DNA from: SLST01 sp964458555
GTDB taxonomy: Bacteria; Spirochaetota; Spirochaetia; DSM-27196; SLST01
NCBI GenBank assembly: GCA_964458555.1
Contig: CAYWJH010000007.1
Location: 1-64,000 of the forward strand
Direction: 5' to 3'
Length of the DNA: 64,000 bases
Each line of letters starts with the position of its first letter. Positions within the stretch are counted from its first letter, which is position 1. The notes under the pieces are model-generated. The model saw only the letters and a program-made list of their open reading frames with translations. It was not told the origin of the DNA and ran no database searches. Of this stretch, positions 53,768 to 60,338 are shown one piece after another. The position numbers and the translations under genes are program-made.

Positions 53768-53805
53768 AGTCCGGATAAAGTATCATTTTCGGACTCATCG
53801 CGCAA
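53768..53805 (-). promoter_or_regulatory. Promoter of the ParE/YefM-type pair with flanking inverted repeat
   Basis: On the minus strand there is TTGCGC (53805-53800), 17 bases, TACTTT (53782-53777). Inverted arms AGTCCG (53768-53773) and CGGACT (53790-53795) bracket the -10 box, a likely antitoxin operator. The -35 is inside the end of the second vapC. Confidence 0.45.
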
Positions 53806-54196
53806 GAATCAGCCCGAATCGCGCGTACTCGTCGAACCGTGAGTCCGACGAAAGCATCGCGAATCCTGCCTGGATGCACTGCAAGATCAGCAGGCGGTCG
53901 AAGGGATCCCGATGATCGGTGACCACCGGCAGCCGGTGCGATCCCGCCGCGACTTCGGCGTCGAGCGGGAGTACGTGGAAGCCGGACGCAACGGCCGCGG
54001 GCAGCGTCTGCTCGGGCGTGATGCCGCCCAACTCAAGCTTGCCAAGGGCGTACTTCAGCGAGATTTCCCAGTAGCTCACCGCGCTCGTGTACTTGACGTC
54101 ATCGTTGTTCTCAACGACCTCTCGAGCGCGTCGGTCGAGTCGATCGGGGTCAACGAGCGTCCACAGGAGGCAGTGGGTATCGACCAGGACGTTCAC
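53795..54196 (-). CDS. vapC: PIN-domain toxin, VapC-like (second copy)
   Basis: A 133-residue PIN protein with a GTG start at 54196 in a GTGA overlap with its antitoxin. Acidic active-site residues are in NVLVDTHCLLWTLVDPDRLD, SAVSYWEISLKYALGKLEL, VVTDHRDPFDRLLILQCIQA and MLSSDSRFDEY. It belongs to a different PIN subgroup (WEI...DPFDR) from the first vapC, so the two are not a local duplication. Confidence 0.88.
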   Translation of the reverse strand: MNVLVDTHCLLWTLVDPDRLDRRAREVVENNDDVKYTSAVSYWEISLKYALGKLELGGITPEQTLPAAVASGFHVLPLDAEVAAGSHRLPVVTDHRDPFDRLLILQCIQAGFAMLSSDSRFDEYARFGLILAR

Positions 54197-54432
54197 GGTT
54201 CAACGAGCTCCTCACCGGTCATTTCGAAGTCGTCCATGAACCGCACCGAACCACGCCCGGCGAGAGCACCTGTCGCCACGGCGTGCCGCGAACGGTATGA
54301 CGAATACGGAACCAGCACCGCCACGGGCTCCTTGCTCCGGCCGTAGGAGATCACGACCTCCTCGCCGTGCTTGACGAGGTCGATCACCTCAGAGAACCGT
54401 GCCTTGAAGTCGCCTACGGGCATGGTCTTCAT
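54193..54432 (-). CDS. Phd/YefM-family antitoxin of the second vapC
   Basis: A 79-residue protein. The start is MKTMPVGDFKARFSEVIDLV at 54432, chosen because the -10 box ends 8 bases upstream; an earlier in-frame ATG at 54456 lies inside the promoter. The core is KHGEEVVISYGRSKEPVAVL and the toxin-binding end is RFMDDFEMTGEELVEP. It is coupled to vapC by GTGA. Confidence 0.83.
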   Translation of the reverse strand: MKTMPVGDFKARFSEVIDLVKHGEEVVISYGRSKEPVAVLVPYSSYRSRHAVATGALAGRGSVRFMDDFEMTGEELVEP

Positions 54433-54476
54433 TGTCCACAATGATAGCTGTTGCATCGTTACTTGTCAACTTGACA
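54429..54476 (-). promoter_or_regulatory. Promoter and two palindromic operators of the second vapBC-type pair
   Basis: On the minus strand there is TTGACA (54469-54464), exactly 17 bases, TATCAT (54446-54441), an almost consensus promoter. Palindrome TGTCAACTTGACA (54464-54476) covers the -35. Palindrome TCATTGT-CC-ACAATGA (54429-54444) covers the -10 edge, transcription start and start codon. This is a clear autorepression layout. Confidence 0.6.
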
Positions 54477-54518
54477 TGCGGAGCCCTCGGTACGCTTCGC
54501 CGGCGTCCCGAATATCAG

Positions 54519-54553
54519 CCGATGGGCGGTCGCCCGCCCACCGGCCCCATCGG
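54519..54553 (-). terminator. Hairpin downstream of ssb
   Basis: Arms CCGATGGG and CCCATCGG enclose an 18-base loop that can itself pair weakly. It is 7 bases after the ssb stop on the minus strand, without a U tract. Confidence 0.35.
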
Positions 54554-54559
54554 TCGCGT

Positions 54560-54976
54560 CTAGAAAACGGGTACAGCCTCCTTCTTCTCGGCTTCGGCGG
54601 TTTCGCCCTTTTCGGCCGGCAGATCCGCCTGCGCCTCGACGCGCTTGTTCCACTGCGGCTTGAACTCGACGTGCTCGGCGACGACCTTCACGCGCGAGCG
54701 CGGCTCGCCGTCCTTATTCTCCCAGCGGTCCTGCTTCAGCCGCCCCACCACGCGCACGCCACGGCCCTTCTCGAGCTCGTCGTTGCACCGCTCGGCGAGT
54801 CGGCTCCAGACTTCGACTTCGAAGAAGGAGACCTCCTCCTGCATCTGCTCGTCCGCGCGATAGTACCGGTTCGCCGCCACGCCGAAGTTGCACACCGGCG
54901 TCCCCTTCGGCGTCGACGCGAGCAACGGATCCCGCGTGAGGTTTCCCTCAATCAGTACCGAATTCAGATCGTTCAT
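54560..54976 (-). CDS. ssb: Single-stranded DNA-binding protein
   Basis: A 138-residue SSB starting at 54976 after GAGGAGG. The OB fold shows in LNSVLIEGNLTRDPLLASTP, VCNFGVAANRYYR, VSFFEVEVWSRLAERC and VRVVGRLKQDRWENKDGEPR. The C-terminal tail is charged and ends EAVPVF rather than DDDIPF, so the partner-binding tip is altered. It sits between live and dead toxin-antitoxin genes; it may be the main chromosomal copy or an island-borne one. Confidence 0.93.
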   Translation of the reverse strand: MNDLNSVLIEGNLTRDPLLASTPKGTPVCNFGVAANRYYRADEQMQEEVSFFEVEVWSRLAERCNDELEKGRGVRVVGRLKQDRWENKDGEPRSRVKVVAEHVEFKPQWNKRVEAQADLPAEKGETAEAEKKEAVPVF

Positions 54977-55126
54977 GTTTTCCTCCTCGCGGCGCCGCCG
55001 GGCCCGATCGACGCCGCTGTAAGAGGTATACGGGGGAAAGGGGCGTGGTGCTTCATAACAGCCAGGCGCCGCGCGAGCCCGGGCGCGCGTCGGAGCGCTC
55101 GCCGATGCGGGACATTGTGACGGCAT

Positions 55127-55463
55127 CGAGGAGCGCCTTCTCCGCGGTCGCGATGTACGCCTCCTGCACTCCGGAGGCTTCCTGCGTGTAGCCGAAGAAT
55201 ACCTGCCGCTTCACGTGCCTGAAGACGATGCGTCCCGCCGGCGAGTCGATGGTCCGCGGCCTGCCAGTCGTGACGCACGTCGTCTCCGCCACGTATTCGG
55301 GGATCACGCCGTGGTGCGCAAGCGCGGATTGGAGACTCACGACCCCTGGTTGATGGTCGATCCTACGACGTTGAGGTCGAGCCGCACGCGCCGGAAGCGC
55401 TCCCGGAGCGTATACCAACCCTTGTGGATGCGAAGCGAGCTCGACGAGCTCTTCAAGCTTCAT
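55127..55463 (-). pseudogene. Second AbiEi-family antitoxin gene, broken by frameshifts
   Basis: From the ATG at 55463 the frame reads MKLEELVELAS, then jumps frame: the codons for IHKGWYTLRERFRRVRLDLN are in another frame, then a stop-containing shift, then VVSLQSALAHHGVIPEYVAE and TTCVTTGRPRTIDSPAGRIV back in the first frame, ending at EKALLDA. Against the intact copy at 50607-51239 this implies a ~40-codon internal deletion, a second small deletion and a lost C-terminus. The DNA of the conserved part is very similar to that copy. Confidence 0.75.
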
Positions 55464-55534
55464 CGCAAGCGCTCGCCGAACGACTACGAGCATTTCGTCC
55501 GAAGCGGGAGGTGGATAGCGGGAATCGCCTACGC

Positions 55535-55540
55535 TATAGT
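55535..55540 (+). promoter_or_regulatory. -10 box six bases before a start codon
   Basis: TATAGT (55535-55540) ends exactly six bases before the ATG at 55547, predicting transcription from the start codon. A TGGATA -35-like box lies 17 bases upstream (55512-55517). Confidence 0.47.
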
Positions 55541-55546
55541 GGGCGC

Positions 55547-56203
55547 ATGCGAACCCTGTTTACGTTCATCATCGTCGCCCTCCTGCTCCCGCTCCCGGCG
55601 TTCGGGCAGGAATGGGCTCTGCACCGCGTCGCCGACATAGCCGAGCTCCGCGCGACCACCGATCGGCGAATCGACGAGGGGTATACGCCGGTAGCGCTCG
55701 ACATCAGCGACGAGCTTGGCCTGACGGTGCTCTACGCCCGGCTCGGCTCGTGGGACGCCGACTCGTACGCGATCGAGCAGCTGTCCACGCTGGACAACCT
55801 GAACGAGCTCGTCACGAGCCGCATCCGCGAAGGCTGGTTTCCCATGGACTTCGCCTTCGGCGCCGACGCGAACGCGCTCCTGTTCACGAGCACTGCCGCC
55901 GTCGTCGGAGGCTGGCGCATCGTCAGCGCGCCGGCTTCCTCGATCGAGGTGCAGAAAACGGTCGCCGAGTACCGCGCCGAAGGATTCACGCCGATGGGCG
56001 TCTCGGCGCTCGACGACGGCCAGCTCGCGCTGCTGCTTCTGAACCTCCCCGAGGCGGAAGCGCCCGCGTCGATCATCATGGGCGTGCCGACGGACCCGGA
56101 AGAGGCGGTCGTCGCGCTCCAGTCGATGGTCGCCGACGGCTGGACGCCGATCAGCGTCACGACCACCGCGACCGAGATGGTCGTCCTCTTCCTCGAGCTG
56201 TAA
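55547..56203 (+). CDS. Secreted protein with four ~50-residue repeats
   Basis: A 218-residue protein with a signal peptide (MRTLFTFIIVALLLPLPAFG then QEW). The mature part is four divergent repeats sharing a helix, then G-aromatic-x-P, then a strand: RIDEGYTPVALDIS, RIREGWFPMDFAFG, YRAEGFTPMGVSAL and MVADGWTPISVTTT. They recall small alpha/beta repeat domains such as DUF4177-like folds, but I do not recognise the family. It is periplasmic or surface-exposed and lies between ssb/AbiEi relic and the outer-membrane protein, convergent with the latter. Confidence 0.8.
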   Translation: MRTLFTFIIVALLLPLPAFGQEWALHRVADIAELRATTDRRIDEGYTPVALDISDELGLTVLYARLGSWDADSYAIEQLSTLDNLNELVTSRIREGWFPMDFAFGADANALLFTSTAAVVGGWRIVSAPASSIEVQKTVAEYRAEGFTPMGVSALDDGQLALLLLNLPEAEAPASIIMGVPTDPEEAVVALQSMVADGWTPISVTTTATEMVVLFLEL

Positions 56204-56243
56204 CCCCCGCGCGCCCTGCCGCGCGCCCTGCCGGGCGCACCAC

Positions 56244-56273
56244 AAAAAAGGGCTGCCTCCTGAGAGGCAGCCC
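56244..56273 (-). terminator. Intrinsic terminator of the outer-membrane protein gene
   Basis: On the minus strand the arms GGGCTGCCTC and GAGGCAGCCC form a perfect 10-bp stem around a four-base loop, followed by six T residues. It is 30 bases after the stop codon of the 56303 gene. Confidence 0.87.
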
Positions 56274-56302
56274 CGATATCCGTCTGCGTCGAGTGTGGAC
56301 GC

Positions 56303-57550
56303 TTAGAAGGAGATCGTTCCCGCAGCGGTGATCACACCCTTGTCGCCCTCTTCGGCGAGGTCTTCGGACTCGTACTGGAGCGTGAAGACGGTGTTCTCAA
56401 CGAAGCCGCTGAGCTCGACACCGGCGATGAGAGACAGCGTCGTGGCAGGATCGACACCGTAGTCGGTCTCTACGAGGTAGCCGAACGCAGCGAACGGCAT
56501 GATGCCGCCGGTCGCGTAGGCGAGCGCGGTCTCGTTGTAGATGCCGTAGAGCACCATGATGTCGATCATCTGGAAGGTGTTCGACAGCGCAAGGCCCTCG
56601 ACGAGGCCCGAGGCGTCAACGGTCACTTCCTGGTCGATCTTCAGGTCGGGATCGCCGTCTGCTACGTAGGTCGTGGCGCCGAGGCCGAGGCCGGCAACGT
56701 CCGCGCTCAGACCGAGCGACGCGTCGTACGTCTCACCGGGCACCCAGTAGTCGACACCGATGTCGACCGTGGCAGGACCGAGAGTGGCGTCAATGCCGGC
56801 GGTCAGGCCAATGTCGCCCGGCTCCTGGAAGGGGCCGTAGTGCGCGCCGAGGGTGACGGTAGCGGGGCCGGCGGCGACCTCCGCGATTCCACCGAGCGCG
56901 TACGCGTTGGTCACGTTCTCTTCCCACGTGCCCGCGGAGGCGACGATGAGCGAGAGGGTGGCAGGCCCGAAGGTACTGCTCGCGGTCAGGCCCTGGTAGG
57001 ACGAAGCCGTGTCGCCAACTTCGTCGGCGATGAAGCTCACTTCGCCCGAGCTATCGGTACCAAGAACGATATCGTCGTCTTCGAGATCAGCGGTCAGGAC
57101 CGCCTCGACGTTCTCGTAGCCTTCGCCCTCTTCGAGGGTCACGTCGCTCAGCGAAACCTTCACGACGTCGGCAGGGTCGTCGTCATCGCTGAAGACGAAT
57201 CCGGCCGCGTTGCCCGCCGCAAAGCTCGGGGCCGACCAGATGGTGACCGTCACGGGGTCGAACATCCAGCCCGCTTCCACGGACGGGGCCGCGACCGTGA
57301 CGGCGTCGTCGCTCGCGAACGAGATCTCCCAGCCGCTCAGCGTGATCCAGCCCTGCGTACCGCTCTCTTCGTCGCCGCTCAGCCACTCGAGCGAGATGCT
57401 GCTCGCGGCTTCGTTCTGGAAACCGGTGGCGTTGTTATTCAGGTCCATGCCAAAGGTAAGCGTGGCGCTACCGGTGACGGTGACATCCTGAGCAAACGCG
57501 AGCCCGGAGACGAGAAGCAGTCCAATTAACAGAATACTCAGCTTCTTCAT
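56303..57550 (-). CDS. Probable major outer-membrane beta-barrel protein
   Basis: A 415-residue protein with a signal peptide (MKKLSILLIGLLLVSGLAFA). The mature part is acidic, Gly-rich and built of alternating hydrophobic/polar strands (VTVTGSATLTFGMDLNNNAT, GPATLSLIVASAGTW, ATVDIGVDYW). It ends GVITAAGTISF, with the C-terminal Phe of barrel proteins. Codon choice is narrower than in neighbours, and a consensus promoter, long leader, strong ribosome site and strong terminator all suggest very high expression. It resembles porin-like proteins of spirochaetes; the function is inferred. Confidence 0.87.
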   Translation of the reverse strand: MKKLSILLIGLLLVSGLAFAQDVTVTGSATLTFGMDLNNNATGFQNEAASSISLEWLSGDEESGTQGWITLSGWEISFASDDAVTVAAPSVEAGWMFDPVTVTIWSAPSFAAGNAAGFVFSDDDDPADVVKVSLSDVTLEEGEGYENVEAVLTADLEDDDIVLGTDSSGEVSFIADEVGDTASSYQGLTASSTFGPATLSLIVASAGTWEENVTNAYALGGIAEVAAGPATVTLGAHYGPFQEPGDIGLTAGIDATLGPATVDIGVDYWVPGETYDASLGLSADVAGLGLGATTYVADGDPDLKIDQEVTVDASGLVEGLALSNTFQMIDIMVLYGIYNETALAYATGGIMPFAAFGYLVETDYGVDPATTLSLIAGVELSGFVENTVFTLQYESEDLAEEGDKGVITAAGTISF

Positions 57551-57626
57551 TAGAGTTCCTCCTTGAAGCTTCAGGGGCTCGGGTCAACGACCCGAGGTCG
57601 TCCCCCCATCTTAGGATTTGTCCGGT

Positions 57627-57655
57627 AGTATAGCCGAGCCCGATTGCGCTGTCAA
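57627..57655 (-). promoter_or_regulatory. Consensus promoter of the outer-membrane protein gene
   Basis: On the minus strand there is TTGACA (57655-57650), exactly 17 bases, TATACT (57632-57627). This is the closest match to the sigma70 consensus in the window. The leader is about 70 bases and contains AAGGAGG before the ATG at 57550. Together with the -10 box at 57839 it accounts for the 301-base spacer 57551-57851; I saw no gene there. Confidence 0.77.
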
Positions 57656-57838
57656 GCATTTCGCAAGTTTCTCACAAAGCGCGTATCTGTCGGCCATGCA
57701 AGGAATTCGCACCCCCCGAACGGGCTATTGTCGGCCGCGGGCCGATGTATACGACGGCCGGGGCGCGCGAAAACGGCGGGACACGGCGACAGAGGCCGGT
57801 TTCCTCCGCCCCGGCCACACCAGAACGCCGAAATTCGC

Positions 57839-57844
57839 TATCCT
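57839..57844 (+). promoter_or_regulatory. -10 box 7 bases before the 57852 start
   Basis: TATCCT (57839-57844) lies 7 bases before the ATG, with no Shine-Dalgarno and no clear -35. Confidence 0.36.
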
Positions 57845-57851
57845 ACCAGGC

Positions 57852-58796
57852 ATGAGCGATCAGAGCCGCCGCGCGAGGGCAGACTGGACCGCGTTCGACG
57901 CGACAGGGGGCGATCTGGAGACCCGGGCCGACGCGCTCGGCCTCGAGCGCGAGGACCTCGCGGCGCAGGCGGAGCCGCTCGAGCTCGCCGTGGAAGGCGG
58001 CATCCTCGAGTACAAGCGGACGCTCCTCAACGACGCCTTCCGGGCGATCGAACAGGCGCGCTACCGCTCGCTCACCGGCGCGCAGATCCTCGGGATCGCG
58101 AAGCAGTTCGGGGTCTACGCCTACGTGGCGACCGTCCAGCGGTTCATGGCCGACGGCACCATGCCGCTGCGCGAACATCGGCCCAAAGCCGAAGAGCCCG
58201 AACCGTCCGAAGCCGACGAGGCGGAGGCCGACGTCAAGCAGATCATCGCCGAGATCCAGGAGCGCGTGAAGAAGGAGCCGGAGCTTCGCACGCGGCAGCC
58301 GGTGAAGAACATCCTCATGCAGCTCTCGCGTTACTCGCGCGAGCTCGAACAGTTCAAGGACGTCACCGCGCGCACACCGCCGGATAAACGGGGCAATATC
58401 GCCAAGAATTTCCGCATGACGACCGAGGAGATCTTCGCGAGCATCCGGCGCAACTACCAGCAGCTCGAGCGGGAGGAACGCGAGGCGATGCCCACGCAGC
58501 CGCAGAACATCCTGCTTCGCATCCCCGTCGACAAGCTCTCCGGGCTCTTCCTCAAGCAGTCGCGCGCGGCGGTCGAGGTCCGATCGGGCCTGCTCTTCGC
58601 GCACGAGGAGCAGTACCAGACGCGCGAGCTCCTGCTCTCGCTCGCCGACTATCACGAGCGCATGCTCGCCATGGTCGACGAGGAGGAGACGAGCTACCGC
58701 GAGCTCACCGGCACCGACCGCCTCGCGATCCTCGCCTCGCGCACCTTCGCCGGCGAGGTGAAGAAGCGCATCGAGCGGGAGACCGAGGTCTACTGA
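57852..58796 (+). CDS. Conserved hypothetical helical protein
   Basis: A 314-residue soluble protein starting MSDQSRRARADWTAFDATGG. A helical N-terminal third (YKRTLLNDAFRAIEQARYRS) is followed by an acidic linker (AEEPEPSEADEAEADVKQII). A long mixed-charge helical region then includes LMQLSRYSRELEQFKDVTAR and IFASIRRNYQQLEREEREAM. There is no signal peptide or membrane segment. The family is not recognised. It is convergent with the MazF-like gene, only 4 bases away. Confidence 0.78.
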   Translation: MSDQSRRARADWTAFDATGGDLETRADALGLEREDLAAQAEPLELAVEGGILEYKRTLLNDAFRAIEQARYRSLTGAQILGIAKQFGVYAYVATVQRFMADGTMPLREHRPKAEEPEPSEADEAEADVKQIIAEIQERVKKEPELRTRQPVKNILMQLSRYSRELEQFKDVTARTPPDKRGNIAKNFRMTTEEIFASIRRNYQQLEREEREAMPTQPQNILLRIPVDKLSGLFLKQSRAAVEVRSGLLFAHEEQYQTRELLLSLADYHERMLAMVDEEETSYRELTGTDRLAILASRTFAGEVKKRIERETEVY

Positions 58797-58800
58797 GGTA

Positions 58801-59145
58801 TCAGGGGCGCAGCGAGAGCACGAGCTCGAGCCCGGCGTCCACCTCGCGCACGAGCTCGTAGGAAAGAACGCCGTGCCGACGCACAAGACGCCTCTTGTCG
58901 ACGGCCGCGAGCTGAGATACGACGATCACCGACGTCCTGCGCAGGCCGGTATCATCCGTGTCGGCGAGCACGTTGCCCGGGGCGTCGGCGAGTTGCAGGT
59001 TCGTCGTGAAGGGAACCACGATCGTCGTAGCGATTCTGCTCGCGTTGAACGCATCGGCCTGGACGACGAACACTGGACGCTCGAAGCCGGGCTCGCTTCC
59101 GAACGGCAGGCCAAAATCGGCCCACCAGATCTCACCACGGGTCAT
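58801..59145 (-). CDS. MazF/PemK-family toxin
   Basis: A 114-residue endoribonuclease-type toxin. The start at 59145 (MTRGEIWWADFGLPFGSEPG) lies within the antitoxin, 14 bases before its stop. MazF features are RGEIWWADFG, PVFVVQADAFNASRIATTIV, VPFTTNLQL and SVIVVSQLAAVDKRRLV. The longer open frame upstream is the antitoxin read out of frame. Confidence 0.87.
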   Translation of the reverse strand: MTRGEIWWADFGLPFGSEPGFERPVFVVQADAFNASRIATTIVVPFTTNLQLADAPGNVLADTDDTGLRRTSVIVVSQLAAVDKRRLVRRHGVLSYELVREVDAGLELVLSLRP

Positions 59146-59386
59146 CACGCGTGAGGTCGCGCAGCGCTTCGATCGAGACGTCTGCTTCGGCGACGGAGTG
59201 GTGTTCGCTTCCGTCCCCGGACCCGTATACCGCGTCGAGCTTCTCCGTGAGCCGATCGCGCTCGTGGTTGCGTATGAACTCCTCGAGCGCACGCGTCACG
59301 AGCTGGCTGCGCGGGACGCCCAGCTGTCGGGCCGTGCGCTCGGCGTCGGCATAGACGTCGTCAGGAATGGAAACGGCGGTCTTCAT
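59132..59386 (-). CDS. Ribbon-helix-helix antitoxin of the MazF-like toxin
   Basis: An 84-residue protein starting MKTAVSIPDDVYADAERTAR. The strand VSIPDDV and helices AERTARQLGVPRSQLVTRAL form a CopG-like ribbon-helix-helix; the acidic C-terminus (EADVSIEALRDLTRDDPW) should bind the toxin. The upstream tandem repeat is its likely operator. Confidence 0.83.
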   Translation of the reverse strand: MKTAVSIPDDVYADAERTARQLGVPRSQLVTRALEEFIRNHERDRLTEKLDAVYGSGDGSEHHSVAEADVSIEALRDLTRDDPW

Positions 59387-59393
59387 CTGCCTT

Positions 59394-59415
59394 GAGTATA
59401 ACCGGAGTATAACCG
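59394..59415 (-). promoter_or_regulatory. Two tandem 11-base repeats each carrying a TATACT box
   Basis: On the minus strand CGGTTATACTC occurs twice head to tail (59415-59405 and 59404-59394). Each copy contains a -10 consensus, the nearer one 8 bases before the start codon's leader sequence. Ribbon-helix-helix antitoxins bind short direct or inverted repeats one helical turn apart, so this is a good autorepression site. Confidence 0.52.
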
Positions 59416-59433
59416 AAGAGCAAGGGCGATCGG

Positions 59434-59928
59434 CTACTCGTCCTCCAGCCTCGCGAGCTCGCGCAGCTCGTCGACGAAGGCAGCGTGGGCCGTGATTACG
59501 CCCTCCACCGCCGGTTCGACGTGGTCCTGCGCGATCATGAGCTTGCGTGGATCCAGACCCGAGTCGTAGATGTGGCGAAAGGCGTGGCGGAACCGGCGCA
59601 GCTCGTCGACGTGCCGGGTCAGCTCGAGCGACCAGACCCGCGGCCGAATCTCCGGCACCTCCACCGCCATCCGCTGAACGACCGAGCGGTGCCACGAGCG
59701 CTCGTTCAGGTGGTTCTCGAACGCCTTCGCGATGCGCAGCGCGTACCCCTCGATCGCGCTGTAGAGATTGTGAATCGTGTAGCCGACCGCCGCGTAGTCG
59801 TACTCGGACTGCTGCGAGGCGCGAAGGCGTTCGAGAGCCTGCCGATTCGTCTCAGCCAGTCTGCGGATAAGCACGAGATCGAGCTCCAGCTCTCCGATCA
59901 GGTCAAACAGCTCCTCACCCGTCGGCAC
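59434..59928 (-). CDS. hepT: HepT-like HEPN-domain toxin
   Basis: About 164 residues, starting at a GTG at 59928 (VPTGEELFDLIGELELDLVL), which overlaps the mntA stop by 14 bases. The HEPN catalytic pattern R-x(4-6)-H is in LRRFRHAFRHIYDSGLDP; the helix with YTIHNLYSAIEGYALRIAKA is typical of the HepT-like branch. The protein would be an RNase kept off by MntA-dependent AMPylation of the nearby Tyr (RHIY). An intact counterpart of the broken 52521 gene. Confidence 0.8.
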   Translation of the reverse strand: MPTGEELFDLIGELELDLVLIRRLAETNRQALERLRASQQSEYDYAAVGYTIHNLYSAIEGYALRIAKAFENHLNERSWHRSVVQRMAVEVPEIRPRVWSLELTRHVDELRRFRHAFRHIYDSGLDPRKLMIAQDHVEPAVEGVITAHAAFVDELRELARLEDE

Positions 59929-60304
59929 GATACACCTCCACACCGTGGCGCTCGACGGCATCGCGGACGTAGTCGGAGCACCACGTGAGATCGACGAGAT
60001 CCACGTCGAAGCTCGAATCGAGCGCGACGTCGAGCAGATCGCCGTAGCGATCGGAGTCCACCGCGAGGTCGATGTCGAAGCCGGGCCGCTTCACGCGCCC
60101 GCGCGCGATCGAGCCGAAGAGAACGACCCGGCGGAGCCCCGGATCGCGGGCCCGGAACGCCACGACGAGCCGATCGACCTCCGCGCGTGCCTCCCGCAGG
60201 CGCACCTCGATCAGCCGCGCGCGTTCGACGCGGTCGCGCTCGGCGCGTCGCCGGGCGCGCACAGCGATCGCGCGCAGCTTGTCATGCTCCGTCTTGTCGC
60301 TCAT
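59915..60304 (-). CDS. mntA: MntA-like nucleotidyltransferase antitoxin
   Basis: A 129-residue protein. The start is taken as the ATG at 60304 (MSDKTEHDKLRAIAVRARRR) with GGTGG upstream; a GTG at 60316 with a TAGTGT box six bases before it is an alternative, leaderless start. A charged N-terminal helix precedes the active site VVLFGSIARGRVKRPGFDID (GSxxRG...DxD), with the third Asp in FDVDLVDLTW. It AMPylates HepT in characterised pairs. Confidence 0.85.
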   Translation of the reverse strand: MSDKTEHDKLRAIAVRARRRAERDRVERARLIEVRLREARAEVDRLVVAFRARDPGLRRVVLFGSIARGRVKRPGFDIDLAVDSDRYGDLLDVALDSSFDVDLVDLTWCSDYVRDAVERHGVEVYRADG

Positions 60305-60338
60305 CGCGTGTTCCACCCCGTCACACTACCACCTTCGC

